NCBI GenBank assembly: GCA_964551035.1
Contig: CAZKBK010000003.1
Location: 124,001-188,000, forward strand
Origin: Chryseosolibacter sp964551035
GTDB lineage: Bacteria > Bacteroidota > Bacteroidia > Cytophagales > Cyclobacteriaceae
Direction of reading: 5' to 3'
Length of the DNA: 64,000 nucleotides
In this document: one piece after another, positions 43,388-50,882 of the stretch
Layout: each line of letters opens with the position of its first letter
Position numbering within the stretch: position 1 is the stretch's first letter
Position numbers and translations under genes: made by a program
The notes under the pieces: generated by a model
The model's input: the letters and a program-made list of their open reading frames with translations, nothing else
What the model was told of the DNA's origin: nothing
The model's database searches: none

Positions 43388-43998
43388 ACCTGCCGGTCAT
43401 TGCCGGGCTTCGAGAGCCAGGAAGACGTGATCGTATTCAACGTATCTACTTTTTCACGGAAGTTCCCTTTGATCGTCTCGCGGATTTGATGGAGCTTCTC
43501 CAACAGCTCGTCAATGGTTTCAGGAAGGATCTCATCAAAAAATTCCCTGATCCTTTTTGCCATGGTCGGCGACATGCCGTTGGTAGAAATGCCGATCTTG
43601 AGGTTGCCACGCGTCACAACCGAACCGAGGTAAAAGTCACAAAGGGCAGGTGTGTCGGCCACATTCACCAACAAGCGCCGGTTTCGCGCCAGGCGGCAGA
43701 TGCGCTGGTGCAGCTTGTGATCGTCCGTGGCGAGGATCAGGATGCTTTGGCCGTAAAGGTCGCGCGCGCGAAAATTTCTGTCTTTTATGACCAGCGAGGG
43801 GTATCTTTTGGTGAGCGACGTAATCCTTTCATCAACGCGGGCGGCGACTACGGTGACGCGCGCTTCAGGGCAATTTCCCAGCAGCGCGTTCACCTTCTCC
43901 AGCGCGACATTCCCACCGCCAACGACAAGCGTTTGCAACTCCCCGAGTTTGAGAAACACGGGGAAGAGGTGGTTCTTCGATTCAGGCGACCCGTCCAT
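43384..43998 (-). CDS. Precorrin-2 dehydrogenase / sirohydrochlorin ferrochelatase (CysG N-terminal type)
   Basis: A 204-residue protein of the Met8/CysG N-terminal family, which oxidises precorrin-2 with NAD and inserts iron to make sirohaem. HLFPVFLKL leads to the NAD loop VVGGGNVALEK, with YPSLVIKDRNFRA, ILATDDHKLHQRICR, LLVNVADTPALCDFYLG and ISTNGMSP, the last holding the expected catalytic region. The start at 43998 is preferred (44016 or 44061 possible). It overlaps cobA by 17 bp and together they supply the sirohaem for the adjacent sulfite reductase. Confidence 0.92.
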   Translation of the reverse strand: MDGSPESKNHLFPVFLKLGELQTLVVGGGNVALEKVNALLGNCPEARVTVVAARVDERITSLTKRYPSLVIKDRNFRARDLYGQSILILATDDHKLHQRICRLARNRRLLVNVADTPALCDFYLGSVVTRGNLKIGISTNGMSPTMAKRIREFFDEILPETIDELLEKLHQIRETIKGNFREKVDTLNTITSSWLSKPGNDRQV

Positions 43999-44794
43999 GG
44001 GTGGGCATTGAGACATTGCTGGTCCGAACGGCCGGATGTGCATGGTCGAGCTGGCTCGCAAACCTTACCACGTCGCCGACGACGATCACGGCGGGGGACC
44101 CGATTCCCCGTTCCTTCGCCAGCGCTGCGAGGGTTGAGACCGTACCCTTCACCGATTGTTGTTCGGGCAACGTCCCATTCTGGATAACGGCAGCGCCGGT
44201 GCTGCCCTTTCCATGTCGGGTGAATACGGCCATGATCTCCTCCAGCTTGTTCATCCCCATAAGGACTACCACGGTGGCTGTAGATTGAGCCGCCAGCGAA
44301 ATGTCTCCGGACAACGTACCGTCCTTTGTGGTGCCGGTCACCACCCAAAAGCTCTCACTCATGTTGCGGACGGTCAGGGGAATGTTTCCGGAGGCGGGAA
44401 CAGCCAGCGCGCTGCTGATTCCGGGTATCATGCCGGTTGCAACCCCGTGCCTGATGGCATATTCCATCTCCTCTCCCCCACGGGCGAATACAAACGGATC
44501 ACCACCCTTCAGCCGCACGACGTGGCCGTAGAGATGGGCGAATTCAACAATGAGTTCATTGATCTGTTCTTGCGTGCAGCTATGCGCCCCGGCACGCTTT
44601 CCCACATTGAACACCGGTATGCCTGAGGGAATCATTGCCAGTATCCTGTCCGACACCAGCGCATCGAAAAGGACCAGGTCGGCCTCCTTTAAGGCGCGCA
44701 CGGCCCTGAGGGTAAGCAACTCCGGGTCACCGGGTCCGGCACCAACGAGTGTGAGTCTCGGCGGTTTGTTTACGGAAAATATCGATGATCTCAT
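43982..44794 (-). CDS. cobA: Uroporphyrinogen-III C-methyltransferase
   Basis: A 270-residue SAM-dependent enzyme that methylates uroporphyrinogen III at C-2 and C-7, giving precorrin-2. LVGAGPGDPELLTLRA (about 16-31), LVSDRIL, VVRLKGGDPFVFARGGEE (about 90-107) and GMIPGISSALA are diagnostic of SUMT. The start overlaps the sulfite reductase stop by 4 bp (ATGA), so sirohaem synthesis is translated together with the enzyme that needs it. Confidence 0.96.
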   Translation of the reverse strand: MRSSIFSVNKPPRLTLVGAGPGDPELLTLRAVRALKEADLVLFDALVSDRILAMIPSGIPVFNVGKRAGAHSCTQEQINELIVEFAHLYGHVVRLKGGDPFVFARGGEEMEYAIRHGVATGMIPGISSALAVPASGNIPLTVRNMSESFWVVTGTTKDGTLSGDISLAAQSTATVVVLMGMNKLEEIMAVFTRHGKGSTGAAVIQNGTLPEQQSVKGTVSTLAALAKERGIGSPAVIVVGDVVRFASQLDHAHPAVRTSNVSMPTHGRVA

Positions 44795-46899
44795 TGATCC
44801 ACGGTTTGATTCTCTTTGCTCCTGAATGCATGCACCTGGGCGAGAAACTGTTTCGCATCTTCAAGATAGGCCGTCGCAAACTCAGCACCGGGTGCGTTGC
44901 GGTTGAGGCGCAGCACCTGCCCTTTAAAATCATCCATGTTGAAGATGCTGGTCTCAACAAAATGTTTCTCGAAGTCTACCAGGGTTTGGATCTGGCTGCT
45001 GGGCTTGACATCCTTCGTCAGCAAAAGGGCTTTGGCCGTGTTGATAAACGAGCCGTAAGCATGATAAATCGAATCGGCATAGTGCTCTTGTGCCAGCGCC
45101 TCCGTTGCCCAGGTCAGTTTTTCTTCCGTATCGTACAAAAGGGTGGAAACCAGGTCGATGATTACGCCTGCACACTCCCCTACCGCCGTGTGGAGGATAA
45201 AGTCCCGATCCTGTCCCCAATCGACGTATTCGACCGGTGCGGGGTTGGTGATGTCGCCAAGGGGTTTTAGCAGCGTGTAAAAATAACTTCGACTTTGCCT
45301 CCTGTAGTAATCGTGGAAGTATTCTCCTTCCGCGCTGTTGGTTTCGTAGTCATCGAGGATTCGGCGCAGGGCGTCAGGGCCACGCCGCGAGGGCAACTTG
45401 ATCACCTTTTCCGCGATGATGCCTTCGCCTCCATGAAGCTTCGCCCCGCCGAGAAGTACGACGAGCGCCGGCAGGATCTTGCCTTGCTTGTCCTTGATCG
45501 AGCTGCCGTGAAAGCCGATGCTAGCCAGTCCGTGTTGCCCGCACGAGTTGGGGCATCCGCTGATCTTGATCTTGATGTCATTGTTGTAAATGAGATCCGG
45601 ATACTCCTGGCGGATAACGCGTTCAAGTTCGAGGGAAATCATGGTGCTGTCCGATATCCCCAGGTTGCAGGACTCGGTCCCGGGACATGCCGTGATATCG
45701 CCCACGCTGTCGAAGCCCGGGTCAGCAATCCCGAGTTCCCGCAACGCCAGATACAGCGGCTTCAGGGCTTCCTCCCGGACGAACCGGATCAGATAACCCT
45801 GGTTCACGGTGATCCGAAGTTCGGGTGAGGCATAACGGTCTACAACATCAGCGAACCTGCGTGCGTCCGCCGAGGAAAGATTTCCCGTCGGTAGCTTAAC
45901 GTAGACTCCAAAAAATCCGGTCTGTTTCTGGGAAAACACGTTCGTTTTCTTCCACGCCTGATACGCTGCTTCATCCTTCAGGTGTACCTCATCAAATGTC
46001 CGTGGCGCCGGAAGGATCGGATCGGGAAACGATGTCCATGGAATCGGATACGACGCGTACTTCAGCGCCATGCGTTCTTCCTGGACAAGGCGCATTACTT
46101 CCGGCAATCCAACCTCGTCGAGCAGGAACTTGAATCGCGCTTTCATTCTTCGGTTCCGTTCGCCGTAACGGTCAAATACCCGAAGGACGCTCTCTGTGAA
46201 AGGGATGAGCTGGTCCTCCTCGAGAAACTCAAAGGCCACTTCGGCGAGGTACGGATTTGCCCCGAGGCCACCGCCGATCAATACTTTGAAGCCTCTTTTT
46301 CCATCGACCACGCGGGGAATAAAACCGAGGTCGTGGATAAACGTAAATGCGGAGTCGTCATCGCCGGAAGAAAAAGCTATTTTGAATTTCCGTCCCATTT
46401 CCTGACAGATAGGGTTTCGCAGGAAGTACCGGAAGGTTTCATCGGCGTAGGGGGAAACATCAAAGTGTTCGTTCGGGTCGACGCCGGCAGTTGGCGAAGC
46501 GGTAACATTCCTTACCGTGTTGCCGCAAGCCTCCCGGATCGTGATGCCGTCTGTCTCAAGTTTTGTCCAGAGTTCCGGTGTTTTGTCGAGGCTCACAAAG
46601 TGGATCTGAATGTCCTGCCGGGTGGTTGCATGGAGATTCCCACTGGCGTATTCATCCGAGATATCGGCAATGCGTCTGAGTTGCCTGGTGCTCACCCTTC
46701 CGAATGGAAGTTTGATGCGCACCATCTGCACACCTGGTTGTCGCTGGCCGTAGATCCCCCTCGCAAGCCGGAGGCTTCTGAATTTCTCCTCGTCGATCGC
46801 ACCGTTCCTGAAAAGGTGAATCTTTTTCTCGAGGTCGATGATGTCGCTTGCAACGACCGGGTTGTTGACGTCCTCCAGTTCTGATCGAAAACTTTGCAT
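44791..46899 (-). CDS. Sirohaem-dependent sulfite (nitrite) reductase with C-terminal extension
   Basis: A 702-residue ferredoxin-type sulfite/nitrite reductase, reducing sulfite to sulfide (or nitrite to ammonia) with six electrons. Two ferredoxin-like half domains and two sirohaem domains are present; the [4Fe-4S]-sirohaem ligands are C405, C411 (C-x5-C) and C449, C453 (C-x3-C). R94 and R130 lie in the expected anion-binding motifs. Typical single-chain enzymes are 550-600 residues; here about 150 helical residues follow (from about 550), resembling a HEPN-like bundle. Cotranscribed sirohaem genes and a Cys-codon leader upstream point to assimilatory sulfite reduction. Confidence 0.93.
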   Translation of the reverse strand: MQSFRSELEDVNNPVVASDIIDLEKKIHLFRNGAIDEEKFRSLRLARGIYGQRQPGVQMVRIKLPFGRVSTRQLRRIADISDEYASGNLHATTRQDIQIHFVSLDKTPELWTKLETDGITIREACGNTVRNVTASPTAGVDPNEHFDVSPYADETFRYFLRNPICQEMGRKFKIAFSSGDDDSAFTFIHDLGFIPRVVDGKRGFKVLIGGGLGANPYLAEVAFEFLEEDQLIPFTESVLRVFDRYGERNRRMKARFKFLLDEVGLPEVMRLVQEERMALKYASYPIPWTSFPDPILPAPRTFDEVHLKDEAAYQAWKKTNVFSQKQTGFFGVYVKLPTGNLSSADARRFADVVDRYASPELRITVNQGYLIRFVREEALKPLYLALRELGIADPGFDSVGDITACPGTESCNLGISDSTMISLELERVIRQEYPDLIYNNDIKIKISGCPNSCGQHGLASIGFHGSSIKDKQGKILPALVVLLGGAKLHGGEGIIAEKVIKLPSRRGPDALRRILDDYETNSAEGEYFHDYYRRQSRSYFYTLLKPLGDITNPAPVEYVDWGQDRDFILHTAVGECAGVIIDLVSTLLYDTEEKLTWATEALAQEHYADSIYHAYGSFINTAKALLLTKDVKPSSQIQTLVDFEKHFVETSIFNMDDFKGQVLRLNRNAPGAEFATAYLEDAKQFLAQVHAFRSKENQTVDQ

Positions 46900-46918
46900 G
46901 GCAATTGGCCTTTAGTTC

Positions 46919-46956
46919 AAACAAAAATGCCTCTCCTGTATTCGCAGGAAAGGCAT
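46919..46956 (-). terminator. Intrinsic terminator in the sir leader
   Basis: On the minus strand ATGCCTTTCCTG pairs with CAGGAGAGGCAT (12 bp including one T-G pair; loop CGAATA), followed by TTTTGTTTG. It ends only 20 bp before the sir start codon and lies after a Cys-rich leader ORF, so it can only control sir-cobA-cysG. Confidence 0.85.
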
Positions 46957-47003
46957 GGCAATATTTTTTGTACTCAGACGGACTACCCATGCGGTCTTCC
47001 TGC
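46944..47003 (-). promoter_or_regulatory. Antiterminator pairing of the sir attenuator
   Basis: GCAGGAA (minus strand, 47003-46997), 19 nt after the second Cys codon of the leader ORF, is exactly complementary to TTCCTGC (46950-46944) in the 5' arm of the terminator. Two G-T pairs and one A-T pair extend it. Forming it would prevent the terminator; a ribosome that reaches the leader stop codon (46983) would cover it. Confidence 0.6.
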
Positions 47004-47081
47004 AATGCGGCGACGATGCTTACAACACCAGGGTGTCGCAGGCATCGTGATCCTCATCTTATGGATAGCGCTGGTCATCAT
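46983..47081 (-). CDS. Cys-Cys leader peptide of the sulfite reductase operon
   Basis: A 32-codon ORF on the minus strand, MMTSAIHKMRITM then PATPWCCKHRRRIAGRPHG and TAG. Two adjacent cysteine codons (TGT TGT) occupy 47022-47027. Alternative ATG starts lie at 47078, 47057 and 47045. It begins about 12-15 nt after a predicted transcription start and ends 27 nt before an intrinsic terminator. The peptide is probably not functional itself; its translation senses charged tRNA-Cys. The reading frame is too short for ordinary gene prediction, and the functional reading is inference from layout. Confidence 0.6.
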   Translation of the reverse strand: MMTSAIHKMRITMPATPWCCKHRRRIAGRPHG

Positions 47082-47097
47082 TGTTTGAGTCAATTAA

Positions 47098-47128
47098 CGA
47101 AAGTAATGGCTCGGAAGACGGAATTCAA
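47098..47128 (-). promoter_or_regulatory. Promoter of the sir leader
   Basis: On the minus strand TTGA (47125-47128), 19 bp, then TACTTTCG (47098-47105), one mismatch to TAnnTTTG; GTTG at 20-bp spacing is an equal -33 choice. It is placed just right for the leader ORF start at 47081. A CAAAC-AACC-GTTTG dyad lies further upstream at 47172-47185 and could bind a regulator. Confidence 0.45.
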
Positions 47129-47238
47129 CTTCTGCGGTACGAATTATCAAGTTTTTAACAAATGGGCAGGCCAAACAACCGTTTGTTGTTAAAACGCAAT
47201 CGTTGTCATTGGTTTTCACAGAAAGGCCGATTGAAAAA

Positions 47239-47398
47239 CTCGTGATGCGTCCCCCATTCGGGGATAGGCGTCCACTTCGCCCGAAGACGGGGGTTATAAC
47301 ACTAAAGAGGAAGCACGCTTCCCCTGCTAGTTATCTTCGGGCTGAAGGGACTAGACATCTTTATCATCAGTTTACCGATAGGTTAAGTCTGATTTTTT
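47239..47398. ncRNA. Structured region beyond hemA, identity unknown
   Basis: Between hemA and the sir promoter lies a densely paired stretch: GCCCGAAGA (47279-47287) with TCTTCGGGC (47334-47342); inside it TAAC/GTTA and GGAAG-CACG-CTTCC (47309-47322); and TCCCC-CATTC-GGGGA (47250-47264). On the plus strand a hairpin with a six-T tail (47366-47398) overlaps the last hemA codons. On the minus strand the CCCC/GGGG hairpin is followed by TTTTT (47234-47238) and could end hemA. It may be a plus-strand small RNA or the structured 3' end of hemA mRNA. I do not recognise an Rfam family. Confidence 0.4.
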
Positions 47399-48620
47399 CA
47401 AATGCTGGCGTGAGCACGAGGTCCCGCGCATTTTGGGCCGCAAGGTTGTTGGAGAGTATGCTTACGGCTGGCTCGTGGTGTCCTGTTGCACCTTTCATGA
47501 GACGCCGCGCCTCCGTCCTGATTTTTTCCAGGTCGTGCTGACCCAGGTTCTCCAAAGGCGGGAGCCGGAGATTTCTCCGGGCATGTCTGAGGTCGGCCAG
47601 GCGCCGCCAGCAGGCCAGGAGTATTGGCGAATGGTTCAATTGTTTCACCACATCCATAAACGCCTTCGCTTCGTTCATGACGATTTTCCAGGCGATATCA
47701 AGACCTCCGAAATCATCAAGCGGCGACTTGTGCATGCGTTTTACATCGTCGAGGTTGTAGAGTTCCATGCGAGGGTGATCGGCAAGCTGCCAGTTGAAAT
47801 TTCTTGGCATACCAAAATCAAGGATGTACCAGGTTTTCTCGCAGTCGAAGGAGGCCTTAAGAAAGGCATCGCTGAACAAGGTCACTTCGTAATGGGTTCC
47901 TCCGACAATTACGTCGGCGTCTCTTGCGTGAAGCTGGAGTTTGTGCAACTCCAACGCCTTTGCGCCAAAAGCGTCTGCCAGTTCGCTTGCGCGCGTGAAA
48001 TCCTGACTGATAATGGAGACGTTGCGCGCCCCCTCTCGATGCAGGCATTTCAACGCCATCCGCGCCACCTTGCCCGTGCCAATCACCAGTATCTTTTTGG
48101 CGCGGAGACCCTCTGCCCTTCTTGCCACCTCCGCGATCCCAACATCGACCACGGATGAGCAAAATTTATCAAGACCGGATTGGGTCCTCGCCTGTGTGGA
48201 GACGCGCACCGCTTCCCGTAAGAGGCAGTCCATGGTTATACCAATGGTGTTGGCATTGACCGCGGACCGATAACATTCGGTCAATTGATCGCTCACACAC
48301 GAATCGCCTTTGATGCGTGCAAGGAGCCCGCTTGCCACCGCAAACAGGTGCGTCACCGATTCCTGGCAGGTGGGATAGAACTGCGTGTAGTCCATGAGCC
48401 CCGGGAACGATTGGAAGAACTCCTGTAGAGGATCCATGCGGTCGTTGACCACGTAAACCGTAAATCGGTTGCAGGTAGACAAGACGAAAGACTCCTGCAC
48501 GGAAGCCGCCAGGCGGCCGAGTTGCTCTTTGACAGCCGCTTCGGTTGCCAGCAGTCGTTCACGTACGTGAAGGGGTGCGTCCTGATGACTGATCTCCGCG
48601 GCAAAAATCTGGTGCGCCAT
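47367..48620 (-). CDS. hemA: Glutamyl-tRNA reductase
   Basis: A 417-residue enzyme that reduces glutamyl-tRNA to glutamate-1-semialdehyde, the first step of tetrapyrrole synthesis in the C5 pathway. The active-site Cys is C50 in LSTCNRFTVYV; the NADPH domain has VIGTGKVARMALKCL (about 180-194). Members are usually 420-430 residues. It stands upstream of the sirohaem/sulfite genes on the same strand, supplying the same pathway, but 285 bp and a separate promoter lie between. Confidence 0.95.
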   Translation of the reverse strand: MAHQIFAAEISHQDAPLHVRERLLATEAAVKEQLGRLAASVQESFVLSTCNRFTVYVVNDRMDPLQEFFQSFPGLMDYTQFYPTCQESVTHLFAVASGLLARIKGDSCVSDQLTECYRSAVNANTIGITMDCLLREAVRVSTQARTQSGLDKFCSSVVDVGIAEVARRAEGLRAKKILVIGTGKVARMALKCLHREGARNVSIISQDFTRASELADAFGAKALELHKLQLHARDADVIVGGTHYEVTLFSDAFLKASFDCEKTWYILDFGMPRNFNWQLADHPRMELYNLDDVKRMHKSPLDDFGGLDIAWKIVMNEAKAFMDVVKQLNHSPILLACWRRLADLRHARRNLRLPPLENLGQHDLEKIRTEARRLMKGATGHHEPAVSILSNNLAAQNARDLVLTPAFEKIRLNLSVN

Positions 48621-48708
48621 AGGCGTAAAACTTTACCCTAAAAGTATGGGCGGCGTGGCGCGGGAATCAATCGTGGGAGGATCGTATTTTGCAATACAAG
48701 GTTTTAAC

Positions 48709-48756
48709 AAAAAAGTTGCGTGAAAGTACTTAGGGAAAGTTTTTCCCCTGCGCAAC
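48709..48756 (-). terminator. Terminator of the response-regulator operon
   Basis: On the minus strand GTTGCG pairs with CGCAAC (48751-48756 and 48715-48720) around an inner GGGAAA/TTTCCC hairpin, followed by TTTTTTG. It lies 40 bp past the NarL-type regulator gene and just upstream of hemA. Confidence 0.7.
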
Positions 48757-48796
48757 CAGGCGCGTTCGGGGAATGTGGCAAAGATTCGGTCAAATA

Positions 48797-49447
48797 TTAC
48801 ATCTTCAGAATTTTCATCTGCTGCGCTTTCTTCACAAGCTCAATGGCATTTTTCACCCCCATTTTCTTCATGAGGTTAGCGCGATGCGTTTCAACGGTTC
48901 GGTGGCTGATGAAAAGCTTGTCCGCCATCTGCTGGCTGGTCAGTCCATCGGCAATCAGCCGCACGATCTCGACCTCCCGTTTGGTCAGCTTTGTGCTTTC
49001 ATCGGCCATTTTTTTCCCTGTAACACTCTGTGAAAATTGTCTGAAGACGATCTGCTGCACCTGGCGGCTGAAGTAGTTCTTGCCCTGGAGGACGGTTTTT
49101 ATGGCGTTGTCCAACTCGCTTCCGCTTTCATTCTTCACGACGTAGCCCTTCACGCCATATTCGAGGCATCGGCTGATGTAGTCTTCGTCTTCGTACATCG
49201 AGAGGATCACGATGTTGGCATCCGGGTTTGCGGCGAGGATAGCCCTCGACACCTCCATGCCGTTCATGTCCGGGAGGGAAATATCCAGCACAATAAGGTC
49301 GGGCTGAAGGCGGTTGAACATTTCCAGGGCTTCAGTTCCCGAGGACGCCTCAGCGACCACCTCCAGTTCTCCGTTTTGTCCGACGAGGTTTTTCACTCCG
49401 TCCCGCACCATGGCGTGGTCATCAGCAATAATGATCTTGTGTGGCAT
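48797..49447 (-). CDS. Response regulator, NarL/FixJ family
   Basis: A 216-residue regulator. The receiver domain (about 3-120) has acidic D9-D10 and phospho-Asp D55, and the LuxR-type HTH (about 150-205) reads LTKREVEIVRLIADGLTSQQMADKLFISHRTVETH. It is the likely partner of the HisKA_3 kinase encoded 8 bp upstream; NarL-type regulators pair with this kinase class. A terminator follows. The target genes are unknown. Confidence 0.93.
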   Translation of the reverse strand: MPHKIIIADDHAMVRDGVKNLVGQNGELEVVAEASSGTEALEMFNRLQPDLIVLDISLPDMNGMEVSRAILAANPDANIVILSMYEDEDYISRCLEYGVKGYVVKNESGSELDNAIKTVLQGKNYFSRQVQQIVFRQFSQSVTGKKMADESTKLTKREVEIVRLIADGLTSQQMADKLFISHRTVETHRANLMKKMGVKNAIELVKKAQQMKILKM

Positions 49448-49455
49448 AAGCTGGC

Positions 49456-50874
49456 TTATTGTTGTTTTACGGGTGCTTCAATCATAATCAGGGTACCGCG
49501 AGCCGCATCTGACTCAATCGTCATTTTTCCGCCCATGATCTCGGCGCGGTCTTTCATGTTTGTCAGGCCATGGTGTTTCGATTTATCGATCACCTTCTTC
49601 TTTTCAAAACCTTTGCCGTCGTCTTCGATCATGAGTTGCACTGTTCCGTCCTCCTCGTTAAGTTGAACGCTGACCACACTTGCGCCGGCGTGGCGCACCG
49701 CATTGTTGATCGCTTCCTGTGCGATGCGGTACAGGTTGATCTTTTGTCCCTGTTCAAGTTGCGTTTCATCGCTCAGCGACTCGAAGACCACCCGGGTGCC
49801 GGATGTGCGTCCCATGGACGCGCAAAGCGAACGCAGGCAGGTGGCAAGGCTGAAGTCCCTCAGTTTAGCAGGCGTGAGGTTCTCGGAAATGCGCACCGAC
49901 TCCTGGATGGCATCGTCGATCAGTTCTGACAATGCGCCGACGCGTTCATTCGGTGTGCCCATCCGCGCGATATTCATTTTAATAACATTGAGAAGCTGAC
50001 CCAACCCATCATGGAGGTCACGGGCGATGCGGCTTCTCTCCTGTTCCTGCCCTTCCAGCAGGGCGGCAAGGTGTCGTTTCTCAAAATCCTTAAAAAGTTT
50101 TTCATGCGCTACACGCTCCGACAGATCTTTAAATATAATTACCATTCCGATAATCTCACCGTTGTCGTTGAACACGGGGCTCATGCTGCCCTCTCCCACG
50201 GGATGCTCATTGCCGTTGCGACACACAAGCGCAAGATTTTCAGGTAGGGAATTGGCGCGGCCGCGATGCAGGTGATTTTTGAACGGGTTGACTGGAAATT
50301 CTTCCGACAGCCGGTCTTTCAGCGAGAAAATGGTGAAGACATCGCTCCCCTGCGCTTCCCGCAAAGCCCACCCTGTGGCCATCTCCGCACTGGGGTTCAT
50401 AAAGGTAACCTGGAAATGCGCATCAATGATGATCAGGCCGTCGCTGATGGAGAGGACCGTGGAATGAAACTTTTCCTCACTCTGTCTGAGCCTCGATTCA
50501 ATGCTGTGCTTGTACAATGCCATCTCGATCACGGTGAACAACTCGCGGTCTTCGATCGGCTTGGTGAGGTACCCGAAGGGTTCTGTGATCTTGGCACGCT
50601 GGATGGTTTCCCTGTCCGTAAGCGCTGTAATATAAATCACGGGAATATGGAACTTCGACCGCACCGCCCGCGCGGCTTCAATGCCATCCATGGGGCCGTT
50701 GAGCATGATGTCCATGAGCACGAGGTCGGGTTTTTGCGTTTCCACCAGGGCAAGGCCCTCCTCGCCCGAGGCCTCCGTTCCGATAACGGCGTAGCCCTCC
50801 CGTTCAAGTGTCGTACGAAGGTGCGTTGACACAATAAATGAATCTTCTATGATAAGTATGCGGCCTTTTGCCAT
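49456..50874 (-). CDS. Receiver-PAS-histidine kinase (HisKA_3 class)
   Basis: A 472-residue soluble protein. It has an N-terminal receiver domain with phospho-Asp D55, a PAS domain (about 135-255), a HisKA_3 dimerisation domain with H288 in RIARDLHDGLGQ, and an HATPase of the NarX/DesK type (DDGKGFEKK, HGLTNMKDRAE). No membrane helix is seen. It can therefore take phosphate from another kinase, presumably the one encoded upstream, and pass signals to the NarL-type regulator downstream. The ATG at 50874 is chosen over a TTG at 50886 that would overlap the previous stop. Confidence 0.92.
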   Translation of the reverse strand: MAKGRILIIEDSFIVSTHLRTTLEREGYAVIGTEASGEEGLALVETQKPDLVLMDIMLNGPMDGIEAARAVRSKFHIPVIYITALTDRETIQRAKITEPFGYLTKPIEDRELFTVIEMALYKHSIESRLRQSEEKFHSTVLSISDGLIIIDAHFQVTFMNPSAEMATGWALREAQGSDVFTIFSLKDRLSEEFPVNPFKNHLHRGRANSLPENLALVCRNGNEHPVGEGSMSPVFNDNGEIIGMVIIFKDLSERVAHEKLFKDFEKRHLAALLEGQEQERSRIARDLHDGLGQLLNVIKMNIARMGTPNERVGALSELIDDAIQESVRISENLTPAKLRDFSLATCLRSLCASMGRTSGTRVVFESLSDETQLEQGQKINLYRIAQEAINNAVRHAGASVVSVQLNEEDGTVQLMIEDDGKGFEKKKVIDKSKHHGLTNMKDRAEIMGGKMTIESDAARGTLIMIEAPVKQQ

Positions 50875-50882
50875 CCCGATCG

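Noticed and set aside
46894..47088. Plus-strand ORF ending in a hydrophobic stretch (VILILWIALVIIV), like a tiny membrane protein
   Set aside because: It is the complement of the Cys-Cys leader ORF and of the sir terminator; the minus-strand reading explains the region better, and no plus-strand promoter is seen.
46900..47130. SAM or cobalamin riboswitch before sulfite reductase
   Set aside because: No conserved core motif of these classes is seen; the leader ORF with Cys codons and the pairing pattern fit attenuation by translation.
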